From contig CM032119.1 of NCBI GenBank assembly GCA_018894105.1, positions 19,175,246-19,239,245 of the forward strand: a DNA stretch of 64,000 bases, written 5' to 3'. The notes under the pieces are model-generated. The model saw only the letters and a list, made by a program, of their open reading frames with translations. It did not search any database and had not been told where the DNA came from. Numbering within the stretch: position 1 is the first letter of the stretch; the number at the start of each line of letters is the position of its first letter. Source of the stretch: Jacaranda mimosifolia (lineage: Eukaryota; Streptophyta; Magnoliopsida; Lamiales; Bignoniaceae). Shown in pieces: positions 1 to 13,033 of the stretch. Position numbers and translations under genes: made by a program.

Positions 1-887
1 CAGAAAATCAAAAGAATAATTTTATATAGAAGACGTATAGTTTAGGAACACTTCAAGTATAAACTGCTAGAAGTTGCAGTACAATTTTGGATAATCCATT
101 AATAGAACACTATCCATTAATAGAACACTTGAAGTATAAAACTTACATAATAGAGTACAATTTCAAAACCCTTCAAGTACAAAACTTTACAAACTGCAGT
201 ACAGTTTAGATTCTATAGAAGTATTACCTTAAACCATCACTGCTCTTCTTTGCACTGCTGCTTAATTCATCCTTTCGGTTTACCAAGATGTCAACAACGT
301 TCATCTTCAATGTCAAATGTAGTAAGACTATATTCATGACACCGTCATCATCAGTCAAATTCATGTACAATTTTTGATGTGGAGCTATGTGTTGCAAACT
401 GAAGTGTTCGGCGTTGATTTCACTCCATTTTCTTGCGAGATTAATGTATATGTCCATTAACTTGATTGAACACTCCTACTTCACTACTGGTTGACATTGT
501 CAGAAAAATATAAGAAACTCAGAAGCAACTGAGAAGAAGAAGAAACCCGAAAATGATGAAAATAAAAAGAGAAGAAGACAATGCAACTATCGGGTTGGTG
601 GTTTTTGGTTCTAACGTTATTCTCATTCCTGCTGTGGAGCTTGTTGCATTTTTTCTGTTCTTTCTGTTTCTAGTATGATAGGGTTTACTATTTGCTTGTC
701 CGGATGAAGAAGAAGTGAGAAAAAATTAATGAAAAATATTATTTTTAAGGGTATTTTTGTCAAATTAAGTGAGTGGGGAGTGATCTCTAAACTTTTAACA
801 GAACTAGGGAGTTTTTTCTAACAAAAATCAAGTGGGGACTGATCACAAAAGTGAAAAGTGTGTTTGGTACTTTTAAATAAGTGTCCC
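1..887 (-). mobile_element. MULE right-end fragment (partial second copy)
   Basis: The sequence is collinear with 49741-50767, the right end of the complete MULE in this window, and stops at the same terminal bases (GTGTCCC). It includes AGTACAATTT-type repeats (about 1-215), the first transposase exon and the terminal inverted repeat. The rest of the element lies outside the window. The next 9 bases (ATAATTCTT, 888-896) would be its target duplication, but the partner copy is not visible. Orientation matches the full copy. Confidence 0.85.
224..497 (-). pseudogene. MuDR-type transposase, first exon (decayed copy)
   Basis: This matches the 111-residue exon at 50022-50357: it shares the MDxYINLARKWSEINAEHF segment and the acidic TDDD stretch followed by a hydrophobic end. 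It ends at the same AG|GTAATA donor-like site. Relative to the full copy about 62 nt are missing after the first dozen codons (ATG at 497, next matching Met at 457), which shifts the frame. The exon is the N-terminal, PB1-like part of plant MULE transposases. It is non-functional here because of the deletion. Confidence 0.7.
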
Positions 888-1029
888 ATAATTCTTCATG
901 GTGCGATTATAGGATATTAAACATAATAGAAAAGTTATTTTCTGCTTTAGGTGGCAAGAACCCCGAAATAGAGTAATATAGAATTGCTAGATGTGGAGGA
1001 ACTTTGTCTACGGCTAATGAGCTTCGGTA

Positions 1030-1110
1030 GGCCATTTTTCCCAGATTATCCGTCGAAGTTTTCTCAAGGGAAATTTCCATGGAATTCCCTCGAAAGATTT
1101 AGTTTTATTT
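1030..1110 (-). repeat. CACTA 3' subterminal repeats
   Basis: Short inverted and direct motifs (ATCCGTCGAAGTTTTC, GGGAAATTTCCATGGAATTCCC, CTCGAAAG) resemble the transposase-binding subterminal repeats of plant CACTA elements and mirror similar motifs near 23.4 kb. Confidence 0.5.
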
Positions 1111-1694
1111 TTATTATTTGATATATTTTTTGACAAATTTTCTCTCACAAATTCATCCAAAATCTTTTTAATAATTTATTTTATTTTATTTTATTTTGTT
1201 AAATCTGGAAATTGTTCATATAAATCTTATATCCAATAATACACAAAAAGTACCAAATAATAAATTTGTAATCAATCAAAAATATAAAATTAAAAAAACA
1301 TAATTATATAAATTTTTAATGTAAAAAATATTCAAAATGAAAACAAAATATAAAAATGAATCTACGCAAGCTAGTGCTGGTGCTATTGCTTGATGCTATG
1401 CCAATGCTAAGATTGATGTTGTTGAGAGCAGAGGTGGATGCATGGAGGATGGAGGACCTGATCGCGGATGAAACGCTCTACAATGAAATCCATCTTGCTA
1501 AAGAGGTGCTCTAATGTATCCATTACCTCTGACTGGCTTTATTCTTGGTGCTATTTGAAAGCGTGGTCCATCTCTGCAACCCTTGTCAGTATTACGCCCG
1601 ATGTCCTTGAGTCACATATAGCATAAGTGCAGTTGTTGATAGCTCAACACATATACCACCCTTTGTTGTTTGGTCCACCTACAGATTGCATTAG

Positions 1695-2086
1695 GGGGGT
1701 ATAAACGAGTCGAGTCGAGCGCAAATTTAGTAAGCTCAAGCTTAGCTCATCTATTAACTTGTAAGCTCAAATTTGGGCTTGAACTCAGTTGAGTCTAAAT
1801 AGCATAGCTCGAGCTTTGCTTATTGGAATAGATGAAGGTTGGACAATCCTTATCAAGCTCGACTCGATAAAGCTTGTCGTAGAAGTAGAAAAATTCAATT
1901 TTTATAGGCCTAAATGAACTCGAGTTTGTATGAAATTGGATTAGCTTGAGTTCGTTTGAGCTTGAAACAAAATCTATAATTATAAAGTTGTTATTTTCCT
2001 AAAAATAAAAAATAAAATATTATTGTCATGATCATCCTCATCATCATTATTATGGACTTTATTATGTGGACCTAGGCTGTAAAACT

Positions 2087-2135
<49 letters not shown>

Positions 2136-2290
2136 ATAAAAAAAGGTTCGCGAGCTTTTCAAGGCAAGTAATATTGAGCTCAGCTCAACTTGCTTGACTG
2201 CTGAGCTTGCGCTTAGCTTTGCTCTACTTAGGCTCAAAAAATCGAGCCGAATTCAAGCTTTTATCGAGCTGAGCTTGAATTCGAGAGTCA
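1695..2290. repeat. GAGCTCGAGC-type dispersed repeat with a microsatellite
   Basis: The stretch is full of AGCTCGAG/GAGCTTGAG-like words (for example CGAGTCGAGTCGAGC at its left end and ATCGAGCTGAGCTTG at its right) in both orientations, so the ends are loosely inverted. It contains a CT/AT microsatellite. It probably inserted into an intron of the CACTA second gene. No coding potential is seen. Confidence 0.45.
2090..2135. repeat. (CT)n(AT)n microsatellite
   Basis: About 13 CT dinucleotides are followed directly by about 9 AT dinucleotides. Confidence 0.95.
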
Positions 2291-4131
2291 GATAGAGATT
2301 GTTGGGTCTCTGCACTCCTAGGACCCTCTGGCTAAGTCTAGGACTAAGATATTGCCTACTAGAAGGGCTCATATAAGATAAAAAAATTAATAAGTCAATG
2401 CATTAATAATGTAAGTAAAATAAATATTTATAATGCGATAGAAACTTGCAGTAGCTTTCCTTACCCTATCGCCAACCTAGCTCCCATCAGTCCATCTCTG
2501 GTAGGCACGGGCAAAAATTTCCTCCACAATCGGCCAGCCTCTATAACTCTTGAACATATATAAAAGAATTAATGCAAGTGTTACATATATATATATATTA
2601 ACAATAACGATTAAAAGAAAAAAAATTCGATAGAGTCTTCTCATAAATTAGCCTATAACTAAAAAACATTAGAGTGCAACAACATCAAAAACCAACACCA
2701 CAATTTCTAAATAATGCAACATAAGACACCAACCTTTTTCCATGTCCCATCTTATCCAAACATTTTGAGTATATCAAATTAATATCTTGAAATTTTACTA
2801 AGTATACTAAATATTGAAAGTTTAGAAACTTACCAATTGCTCGATATGTATCCTAGTCGATATATATTAGAAGCTCGATTTTTCTTAGTCTGCACAAGCT
2901 TATTCTCAAAATCTTGGGATGCCCAGTGGCACAAAAAGCATCCCAAGTCTCCTAGCCAATCCAATCTAATCTCTTACCTATTTTTCGGCCATGGCCATAC
3001 ATGTAAATCAATTAGTGGCCCCTTTTAGTATTGAGGCCCTCTGCATATGGCCATCATACTGGGGCTCTCAAAGGCATATCTCTGTGAAAATAAATGAAAT
3101 AAATTAGTACGTAAATGCATAAACATACAATTATAAATGGATAAATTAATATATACTTCCCACTTCTAAATATGAGTTGTCAAGACTCTGGGGGATATCC
3201 AACCAAATATTGTATGGTTTCTATACCCTATTCTTCATTACCTTCATCAAGAACTTAGTACCATCAAGCGAGGATACGTACCTGCATAAAGTTCAGAAAA
3301 ATAATTAGTAAAACAACATTTTTTAATATGGAACAAATAACACAAGTATACAAGTAAAACATTAATAAATTTTTACTTACCCATTGCGTCATTTAGAGCA
3401 CAAATATACTTCGTTAGAAGTTTAGGATAGGGGTGTTAATCTCCCCCTCTCCTAAAGTCTGGCCATTAGATGATGGGTCTCCTACTGTGGAAGCATGGAA
3501 GGGAGCAATAATCATTGGTTGGAAACCATGTGGAGAGGAGGATGGTGAGGAAGTATGTGCAGGTGATGATGATGGTGGCTGTGAATGGAAATGTTATTAT
3601 GAGGATAATTGTGCAAGACAAAAGGTGGATGATCTCACTACAGCAAATAAAGTCGATGGTAATGAAAAAGAAGAGGATGAGGGAATATGGGCAGGTAGGA
3701 AAGGAAGGCTTAAGGTAGACATTGTCATAAATAAGGATGGAGTAATAGGTTAGGTTTTGTGTCTGAGACATGGTGGAGCATAACCCTTACCTCGGTTAGT
3801 GTCCCTACCTCAATTGGTGCCTCTTACTCGACCAATAGCATGGGTTTGGCCACTTGGTGGGACAACCATTTGTAAAAATAAAAACAAATATAAATTAAAA
3901 TTCAATATATTGACAATAATATCATGGCAAATTAATTGTAATACGCAATGAAAATAATTTATAATAGAATTTAATGTGAATCACATTACATCAAGAGAAA
4001 GCCAAGTATCATTCCAACAACATAATTCAATCTTCGTAAAAGCAAATATTCTACATCATTATCAGTGTCATCGTCATCATCAAATTTATCTTCATAATTG
4101 CTGCATTCTACGTCTTCTTTATCATCATCAC

Positions 4132-4832
4132 TAATACCAAGGAAATATAGCTCAGCAACAGTGGGCCTATATACAGCTCTGCTCTGCCAGAGTTTGAGAT
4201 GAGGTGTCACGAACCCCTTATTTACCTATAAGCTAGACTGATAAACAACCATTAACTAAGTTGACTTAATAGTGGTCAGATCTTTGAGTTGACCTGTTGA
4301 TAGCGATTTTTCCACTTGTGTAGTATGCAATTGCGTGCACTATTGAACCTTGTTAGAAGCTTAGGTCACCTAAGGAAAAGATTATCTTTCATTATTAGTC
4401 ACCCGAGTCATGCCCCTATTATGGAGCTGACCCAATAAATGGACCAATGACTGAGTTGACTTGTTGCTGACAGATCAGTTCATATGTCTCCTCTCGCTTT
4501 CCCGCATAATCTTAAAGTTCAGGGATTTGAAAATAGCAAGAGCGAAATAGAAGGAAAGAGATATCTAAGAATCCAGGATATGCTTATTTATCCCAATAAT
4601 AGACATCACATAAAAGGGAAGGTAAAATTTTACTTACATTGACACACAAGGAAAGGCAAGCATATTCTTTTTGTAGAAAATACACATGACCTAGAGGACT
4701 GACTGAAGCATTAGAGAGTTTTTGCTGAAAACCTTTTCGACACCCCTAACCAATTTTGTTTTGTAGGATTGTCCAACTAATTCAAGGGTTTATCAAGGGT
4801 TGACCTATTGTGCAGGTAAAATATTTACATCA
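4132..4832 (+). repeat. 5' LTR of Ty3 element A
   Basis: It aligns over about 620 bp with 13034-13654, from TAATACCAAGGAAATATAGC (TGATACC in the 3' copy) onward. It ends TTACATCA just before the primer-site sequence GTTGGCACCG. Many substitutions separate the two LTRs, so the insertion is old. Confidence 0.8.
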
Positions 4833-4856
4833 GTTGGCACCGTTTGTGAGAATCTT
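4833..4856 (+). other. Primer-binding-site region of element A
   Basis: GTTGGCACCGTTTGTGAGAA follows the LTR directly. It matches the TTGGCRCCGTYTGTGRGAA sequence that many plant Tat/gypsy elements carry at this place. Confidence 0.6.
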
Positions 4857-4882
4857 TGGAGTCTAAGATGTAAGGAAGAACA

Positions 4883-6300
4883 TGGCTAATTGGGAACCAC
4901 AAAGTGATCTAGAAGATGATGTCCCTTAGGCCCAGGGACTACGCATGAATTAATGGTAGTGTAGGAATTTTAATCTGGTCCAAGTTGATGCGGAGCAATT
5001 CACGAATTTGGTCGTCGCTACCATTGATGTTGTGCTAGTCAGACATGGTTTAATCCCTCAGGCAGGATAAGTTCCTATTGGAATGCCCTAATCCTAACAA
5101 GTTGCGAGGCAAACACACCCAAATCCAATACCAAGAGCTAACTTAACATCACCTAACCCTCAGGGATTAGGTGATTTAGAGCAGGAGATCTCTCTTTCTA
5201 TCCGACCAGGGCATAAGTGGTTAGGCAACAAGACTTGCCTTCGAAAGTGGCCGAAATTAGGCATGAGATGGAGGAGATGTGTAGGGCTCTTGCTAAGAGG
5301 CATACCATCGAGTAGAAATGGGTCGCCTTTAGTGACGAAATTATGGCTGAGCTGATCCCATTAAACTTCCGCACCTTAAACATTTTGGACTATTTAGGGT
5401 CATCGAATCCCACATAACATCTATGTAAATTCAAGCATTCGCATTGTTGTATCAGTATATAGAAGGCCTCAGTGTTCGTCAATACTTTCATGGGAGCAAC
5501 TAAAAAATAGTTCAGTTAGTTACCTCCTTGTTGTATTTAGTTGTTTGATCAACTTAGTAAGATGTTCCTCCACCAATATGCCAATAGACATCGCTTAGGT
5601 TTTTTAGTATACGTCAAGAAGAAGGGGAGTTCTTGCGCAACTAAATTAAGAGATTCACTGTAGAAGCCCTGGAGGTGCCAACCACCTCACAAGAGACTTT
5701 GGCCAATGCTTTTCCTAGAGGATTGAAAAAAGGACCATTCTTTGACAATATGGTAAAGAAGCCTATCTTGGACTTTAACGACTTACTATCAAGAACAGAA
5801 AAATATATTAATTTGGAAAAAGCTAATGCAGCTAAGGATTTGGTCAATAAGTGCAAAGATCATAAAGATGAACAGTTGATAACCAAAAAATCCCAAGTTT
5901 AGGAGAAAGGTAAAGAGAAGGAAAAAGTTGAACCCTTATCCCAAAAGATAGAGAAATTCACACCTTTGAGAGTTCCACGTTCCTAAGTATTAGGTGTGAT
6001 AGAATTCTATGATCTTCTTAGATGGCCAGCCAGACCCTCTCTAGACCTCGATCTGACAAGTTCTGCAAATTCCATAATAATTATGGCCATGTCATAGATG
6101 CTTACACTCACTTGAGAGATAAAATAGAAAGGTTGATACAAAAGAGATATCTAAAGGAACTTTTAGCCGAAGAGGGTAAAGCACCAATTAAGGAGTTGTT
6201 TCGTGACCCATACCCAATGAAGGGAGAGGGGCATAAAGGAAATCAACAGGTTCCAGAAAGGCCCCGAAAGAAAGAGCATCAGGAAGATAATCCCCCACCT
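4883..6300 (+). pseudogene. gag: gag of Ty3 element A (decayed)
   Basis: A candidate start ATG at 4883 opens a frame that meets TAG after 15 codons. Capsid-like sequence is readable at about 5560-5900 (TTSQETLANAFPRGLKKGPF and following). A zinc-knuckle-like segment at about 6055-6160 (KFCKFHNNYGH...LRDKIERLI) matches the C-x2-H...H pattern followed by the DEIERLI helix of Tat gag proteins; the homologous segment in element B reads HFHKQKGHDT...HDEIERLIRQGHL. Gag would coat the RNA in virus-like particles. Several stops and frame changes make it non-functional. Confidence 0.65.
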
Positions 6301-6309
6301 TAAAGGAAG

Positions 6310-9300
6310 GGAGTTGTAAATATGATCTTAGGAGGTCCTATCAATGGGGACTCGCATTGCGCTAGGAAAGGTTACTTTCGAAAGCGAAAAAAGGTGGATG
6401 TTGTAAATGTGATAACAAGAGATATTAAGCATATACTTTCTTTTAGATCGGATGGCCTGCGAAAGGTCTAATCCCCCCATCAGGATGCCTAGGTAATCAC
6501 CGCCAATATAACAAATTATGATGTGGCATAAACATTTGTGGATAAGGGAAGTTCTGTGGATATATTATTTTGGGAAGTGTTCAGACAGACTAACCTGAGA
6601 CCTATAGACCTTGAGCCTGGTCATATTTATTTAGTTGGCTTTGCTTGAGAGTTTGTGCAGCCCTTTTGGTAGATCTCACTATATATTACACTGGGAAGAA
6701 AAGAAGTGAGGAAGACCCGCATGATACAATTCTTAGTTGTGGATGCCCCTTCCGGCCTACAATGTGATATTAGGACGGCCTATGTTGAACGCCTTCTGAG
6801 CAGTTACTTCTACCTATCTAATGAAAATTAATTTTCCTGTAAGAGACTAGGTGGGCGAAGTTCACGAAGATTCAAATGTTGCCAAGAAGTGTTATGTGGA
6901 GGCCATGATGATAGGAAGTAAAAGAAATATGGATATTGATTAAGCTAACATCTCTACGAAAGATCAGAGGACAAATGAAACAAGTAGAGAGCATACTAGA
7001 GCTGAAGCAGTAGATGAGTTGTTGATTGTGGAGCTGATTCTAGGTAAAGGAGAAACTATCACTTGGGTGGGTGCACATTTACTGACTAAGATGCTTAACC
7101 ACCTAATAGCATTCTTGTGAAGCAATGTTGAGATATTTACTTTACACCAGGATACCTGACGAGAATCAGCTCCAACCTGTGAAGTAGAAGAAAAGGAATT
7201 TGGGACCAAAGAAAGATATGATCATCAAAGAAGAGATTAAAGGTTGCTAAATGCTAAACATATAGTTGAGATCCAGTTCTCGGAGTAGTTATCCAATGTT
7301 GTGCTTGTATTGAATAATGTCAATAAATGGAGCATTTGCATTGACTTTAGAGCTCTAAATAAGGCATATCCGAAGGACTTTTATCCTTTACCAGAAATCC
7401 ATCAGTTGGTGGATTCCACATCTGGGTGTGAGCTTCTCAATATGTTGGATGCTTCTCAAGGATATCATCAGATTCGACTACACCCTGAGGACCTAAAACT
7501 AAAGCGGCCTCATTCAGAACTTATTGTTATATGGTAATACCTTTTGGAATTAAGAATATAGGTGCAGCATACTAGAGATTGGTGGATAAGATGTTTCATG
7601 CTTATGTTGGGCGAAACATAGAAGCATTTGTTGATGATATACATGTTAAGAGTGCGAAGGCTGGAGACCACATATCTAACCTAAATGAAACATTTGAGAC
7701 CCTAAGACGTTACAGCATGAAGCAAAATCATGCCAATGTGCTTTTGGAGTCCAAGAATGGAGGTTTTTAGGAAAGTTAGTTACTCAAAGAGGTATTGAGG
7801 CCAATCTAGCTAAGATCTGAGCTATTCTTAAGTTGGAATCTCCTCGATGCATCTAGAATGTGCAGTACTTAATTGGTTGGTTGGTAGCATTGAACAGGTT
7901 TATCTCTAAGGCAACCGAGCGAAGCCTTCCATTCTTCAAAATTCCAAGTAAAACAAGAAAATTCGAGTGGGGAAAAGTGGCCCAGAAAGCTTTTGAAGAG
8001 TTGAAGTAATATTTAGGTCAGTTGCCTCTACTCACTAAATTGAGCCCATGTGAGCTTTTGTATCTATATCTAGCTATTTTAGAATATGCAATAAGCTCTA
8101 CATTGGTAATGAAAAAACAAGAAGTCCAAAGGTCGGTGTACCATGCAAGTAAGGTGCTGCATGATGCTGAGCTACGATATGTAGAGATAGAGAAAGTTGC
8201 ATTAGCCTTGGTGGTCACAGCTTATCGCCTAAGGCCCTTTTTTTATTTCATACCATTGTGGTGCGAACTAATAATCCCTTGAAGCAGATTCTCAGTCGCT
8301 TAGAGATGTTGAGGAGGATGCTTAAATGGGTTGTAGAGTTAGGAGAATATAACATACAATATGAGCCCCATGTCACTATTAAAGGACAAGTGGGTTGTAG
8401 AGTTAGGAGAATATAACATACAATATGAGCCCCATGTTGTTATTAAAGGACAAGCTCTTGCAAATTTTGTAGCAGAGGCCGCAAGTGGATGATGAAAAAG
8501 ACTGGGCCTTATATGTGGATAGATCCTCTATGAATATAAAAAGTGGAATCAAAATTGTTCTCACTAGCCTTGAAGGAGATATCTTGGACATAGCTGTTAA
8601 ATTTACTTTTCGAGTGTCAAATAACAAAGCAAAGAATAAAGCTTTGGCTATGGGGCTTAAGATAGCTTTGGCTAATGGAGCTCGCAGAATAATAGTATAT
8701 TCTAATTCATAGTTAGTGGCAAAACAAGTTGGGGGACTTATAACGTCAAGGAGGAAAGATTGGAAGATACCTTAAGAAGGTGATGAACCAAAGGATAGGT
8801 TTGGGAAGTTTCAACTTGTGTAGGTTCCCTAAGTAGAGAATTCACGAACTGACCAGTTAGCCAAGATGGCATATTCTTTGTCAGGTTGTGAAATTATGAA
8901 TGTACAGGTGCAAGAAATAGGAAAGGTTAGCATTGAAGAAGAGGTGCTAAATGTTTCGAAAATAGAGGATTGTCCAATAGATGCTTCAATAGCTCAGATT
9001 TAGAAGATAAGAGGACTCAAGTCTGAGCTGCCAGGTTTGTCCTTATCAATGATGTATTATACAAGAGATCCTTTACTTTTCCTCTACTAAGGTGCATTAC
9101 AGGAATTGAAGCTGAATATGTGTTAAGAGAGGTACATGTTGGGTAATGTGGTAATCATTGGGGAGAAATGGCTTTAGCTGGTAAAGTACTTCAAGCTAGA
9201 TATTTTTTGCCAACACTCTGAGTTGATACTTAGAAACTACTGAAACATTGTGGCAACTACCAGAAGACAGCATATGCTATTCACCAACCTTATGAGAAAA

Positions 9301-10164
9301 TCATGGTGATGAGCTCCCCGTGCCCATTTGCTAAGTGGAGGATTAATGTGGTAGGACCTCTACCCGTAGCGGTAGCCCAAAAGAAATTTCTGCTAGTAGC
9401 TATGGACTATTTTACCAAGTGGTAGAAGCAGAAGCACTCATGAAAATCACTGAGAATGAGGTACTGAAGTTTATTTGGAAGAACATAGTCTGTAGGTTTA
9501 GAGTGCCCAGAGAATTGTTATTCGATAATGGGAGATAGTTCCAATGGAAAAAAGTGCGAGCATGGTGTAAAGAAATAAAATTACTTAGAGATTCAGCTTT
9601 TTCGTGCATCCACAAAATAATAACCAAGTGGAGGTCAACAATCTCACTTTGTTATATGGTTTGAAAAGTAAGATAGAGGATTGTAAGGGATGATGGATTC
9701 ATGAGCTGCCAGGAATACTCTGGTCTTATCGCACGACAGCCGGAGCACTACAATAGAAACACCTTATAGCTTGGTGTTTGGAATGGAAGTTGTTATCCTC
9801 ATAGAGATTGGGATAGAGACCCATAGGGTTCAACATTTTGACCTAGAGGATAACAAAGAACTTCTCAAGCAGAGCTTGGATCTGACTAAAGAAAGAAGGG
9901 ATATTGTTGAACAAACAATGATTAAGTATATGCAAAGGATGCAAACTGTCTTCAACATGAAAGTAAAGGTTCGTATATTAAAAGAAGGGGCCTAGTTTTG
10001 AGAAGGGTTGAAGCCACAAGACCTATTGGGAAATTGAAGCATACTTGGGAAGGACCTTTCAAAGTCAAGTGCTGAAATGGGGAGCCTACAAGTTAAAGGA
10101 CATGTCTGGCAAGAAATTCCCCAGGCCTTGGAACATTCAAAACTTGAAAAAGGTTTTTCCTTGA
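6310..10164 (+). pseudogene. pol: pol (PR-RT-RNase H-INT) of Ty3 element A (decayed)
   Basis: Order on the plus strand: protease (about 6400-6860; the active-site D-S-G reads D-K-G at 6541), RT (7260-7780; DFRALNKAYPKDFYPLPEI at 7340 and AFVDDIHVKS at about 7630 in place of YVDD), RT-linked RNase H (8020-8720) and integrase (9050-10164). In the integrase the first catalytic Asp of GxDxVGP reads Asn (about 9345), the second (FDNGR) is kept, and one zinc-finger Cys is lost. The C-terminal PRPWNIQNLKK motif ends at 10164. TAG stops fall at expected CAG codons (7573 in RT, about 9537 in INT). A 64-bp tandem duplication lies at 8327-8454. Not functional. Confidence 0.8.
8327..8454 (+). repeat. 64-bp tandem duplication inside pol of element A
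   Basis: TGGGTTGTAGAGTTAGGAG starts at 8327 and again at 8391, each followed by nearly the same 64 bases. 64 is not a multiple of three, so it shifts the frame between the RNase H subdomains. Confidence 0.9.
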
Positions 10165-10880
10165 TATTTATGCTTTGTTTCTCAAACTCATGACTTATTG
10201 AATAAGTTGTTTCTGATCACTAGTTATTGAATTTACAATTTTGAGTATTTTCGATAATTTGTGATTTCGATGATGCTTATATTTACATATACTTTTACGA
10301 GTTGAAGGCAAGAATCAAAAACTTGTTTTAAAATGAAGTCTCGAAGACTTTATCTTAAAATGAAGTCTATCAAGACTTATAGTAGATGAAAAGGGCTGAG
10401 AGCTAAGCCCTTAAAATTAAGGTCAGAACTGACCTCATCCATAACTCTACAGAGGCCGCTAGATGATGCCTATTATATGAAGCTTTGAGAAGCTTCTAAA
10501 GAAATTTTCTGAGACTTAACATGTCTTAAATTAAATTGAGAATTCAAAAACAAAAACATGAATATCATTCTTATAAGTGAAATGAAATAAGAGAAAAATA
10601 TGTCTCTTGAATAAAAAAAATAGATTTCTGCAGGATAAAGGATGTTGAGCTGGACTGGAAGGACCTAAAGAAGCGGGAGCTCAGCTAGTAGCCATGTCAG
10701 CATTTTTCTCTTTGGGTGCTTCCTTAATTTCCTCTCCCTCCTCGCGATCAAATTCAGAAAAGGCATTTTAGGCCTCTATCCCTGTTTAGAAAGGTTAATC
10801 CATTTCCTCCTTCAACGAACCTACCATACTTCATAACTTCATCCCTACAATAATTGAAGCCATGGTAGTAATAGTTCAGA
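10165..10880. other. Non-coding spacer of element A after integrase
   Basis: No convincing ORF. It has several CTTCGAGAC/AAGACTT-type words (AATGAAGTCTCGAAGACTT, AATGAAGTCTATCAAGACTT) that look like a degenerate short repeat. This lies at the usual place of the Tat spacer before the antisense ORF. Confidence 0.4.
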
Positions 10881-10886
10881 GCCACA

Positions 10887-12621
10887 TCAGTTGCCCCTTC
10901 TTTGAACAGAATTCTGGGATCCTACTCTCGAAGTACTTCTCCAAGTAAGCTTTCCCCTCCTTAGTGAATGGGAAAATATCAAAGAACTCCTCCCTGGCCT
11001 CACGAGGCCCTTATTTTTTGGCTCATCCCATCTCTTCATCCAAGTGATTAATAACATCAGGAAACTGGGCATCCAATTTTTTGTTGGTTGCAATAATTTC
11101 AATTTGTGGCGACAACTAACTGCTCTTTCAGCTCAGAAACTTGTCTCAGACTATTTTGAGCCTCCTCCAGTTTAACAGAAAAAAGAGAATTCTCCTCTAT
11201 GAGTTGTGCTAATTTTTCTCTATCTTGCTTCACTAAGTGATCACACCACTTGACAGGGTGAATCCTGAAATTCACAAGAGTTGTACGTATCAAAACAAAA
11301 AAGAATGAATGATTAGAAAGTTAGTATAAAAAATGAGATCACCTTGGCCATATGTGAAGACCATTGAACCATGAGTGTAAAAAGGGTGAGCTTGTTAAGG
11401 TATTAGCAGTTTGCCTCATTTGGAACTCCTAGGAAAAAGTCCCAGCTTAGAGTGTTGCCTTCTTCTTCAATAACAGAGCCCCCAGACAGCAAAAGGGAAC
11501 TGATTGAAGGGGTAACAGGACTGCTATTGAAAGATGCATGGTGAGAACGAGGAATAAGCCCCCTATTCTCAGGAATGACTCTTCAATAATATTCTGAGGG
11601 GTGGGGGAAGCTCATGGAGAGGGGCAAAAGGAGTATCTGGCCTCTTCTTAGGAGTAGAAGCTCCCGATGGAGAGCTAGTATGACACTTGATGGGAGCAGA
11701 GGAATTGGAACTAGGCTTTCTCTTCTTAAGCTCATTCTTCTGAGCCTTTTCCTCCTTAGCTTTAGCTAAAATAAAGGCATTCATGATTATCCTATCTACG
11801 AAGAGTCACAGTGCAAATTGAAACAAGTGGCAAGTAAGCAATAATTCATCAACATAGCTCTATGAGTCAATTCAATTAGGAGTATATTATGAAACAGATA
11901 GTTCGAAAATGTGCTAAATGGCCTCTCTAGCTTTTCACCAGGATATGCTAAACCAAAATGCGTTAGCAAGCCTATTGCTTCTATAAAGGGAACCTTAAAC
12001 TCATGAGTATTCAATAAATTAAGTTGCTCTTGGTGGAGATGGGCATGATCAGTTAATTTGGAGGGCTTGTTTGGGGTTTCAGCTACCCTTTCCAAAGGAA
12101 CATTCCAAGGGTCTGGTCTAGAAATGAAAAGGTAGTTTTCTTCCTATCTTTTCACCATACAAGGTGATCCCCTCAAGAAATGAGCATCACCTCGAGAAGT
12201 TAGATAGAAATACTCCCTATATAGAGATTTTGGTTGGGAAAAAGTGTAGAAAGAAAAGGCATTAGCATGAGTATCTATATACCCACACAAAATAACATAC
12301 CCAACTATGATCCTAATAGCATTTGGGTTAAACTAAGATAGCGGGATAATAAACATGAGAGATGTCAGAATATAGGGGATTAATGGAGAATCGGAGACTT
12401 GTCTTAAGCTACTCGATGTGGAAAGTGGGGAAATTATGAGAAAGGCGATGAGGGTGGTCCTCGGGATTGGGAGTACGAATTACATGGTCCATAGGAATCC
12501 TAAAGAAATTCCTAAGTACGCTCTCTTGTCCTATCTTAAACTCACTTGGGGGAAATTCAAAGATAGAATCATTCGAGTCCTCACCCCTCATGTGGGATTG
12601 ATGTGAAGAAGAACTTGCCAT
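10887..12621 (-). pseudogene. Antisense additional ORF (putative gypsy-type transposon protein, PF04195-like) of element A
   Basis: On the strand opposite to gag-pol, starting MASSSSHQSHMRGEDSNDS (12621), it runs through an acidic Ser-rich N-terminus, a segment near 12.3-12.1 kb resembling the plant 'putative gypsy type transposon' domain (FTFSQPKSLYREYFYLTSR and further), a charged Lys/Ser/Pro segment (11784-11569), and a coiled-coil-like part (11293-11099, EKLAQLIEENSLFSVKLEEA). Element B has an equivalent gene in the same relative place (27835-30271). Function is unknown in the literature as far as I know. Stops and frame changes interrupt it. Confidence 0.6.
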
Positions 12622-13033
12622 TGATTAAGTTAATCAAATCAAAGTAACAGTGGACTTTTCTTAAGTATTAAAATGATAGAGAAAGGAGAAAAGAAAAACA
12701 TGTGAGTGGAGAGAGCAAAAACCCTTGAGATAGCTCTTGTGATTGAAGTAGAAAAAGGAGTGAAAGTATCGAGAAGTTGTCTAGAAGAATGTGGGTAAGT
12801 AACTGTCGTATAAATTTGAAAGGGGGTTTAATATTTGATTGAAGGCAACAGGAAAAAAATTAATAATCGTACATGTGTCTTGATGGAAGGATGAGATGAC
12901 TCTATCGATTTTAAATTAGGGCACGATGATATATATGTATGCAGCTCCAGGCGAGAATCTAGATAGGCACTCTTAATTGGGCAATTCAATATCTGTTGCC
13001 CTAATTCCTCAATCAAGCAGGAAGGGGGAGTGA

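Larger units (their letters stand above)
1380..4131 (-). pseudogene. CACTA second gene, TNPA/Ptta-like (Transposase_24 type), decayed
   Basis: Read on the minus strand, pieces separated by GT-AG-like junctions resemble plant Ptta/En/Spm proteins. There is an acidic segment (about 4110-3990, runs of Asp), a Pro/Ser/Thr-rich segment (3770-3430), a conserved Trp/basic segment (3290-3180), a WASQDFENK...KKNRAS-type motif at about 2960-2850 followed by a GTAAGT donor, and a GWPIVEEIFARAYQRW-type segment at about 2550-2470. Acidic then basic pieces near 1.4-1.6 kb may be the C-terminus. In-frame stops occur throughout. A Ty3 element separates it from TNP2. The family assignment rests on motif order, not on an alignment. 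Confidence 0.5.

Noticed and set aside
3433..3753. 106-codon plus-strand acidic ORF
   Set aside because: It is the complement of the Pro/Ser/Thr-rich part of the CACTA second gene on the minus strand.
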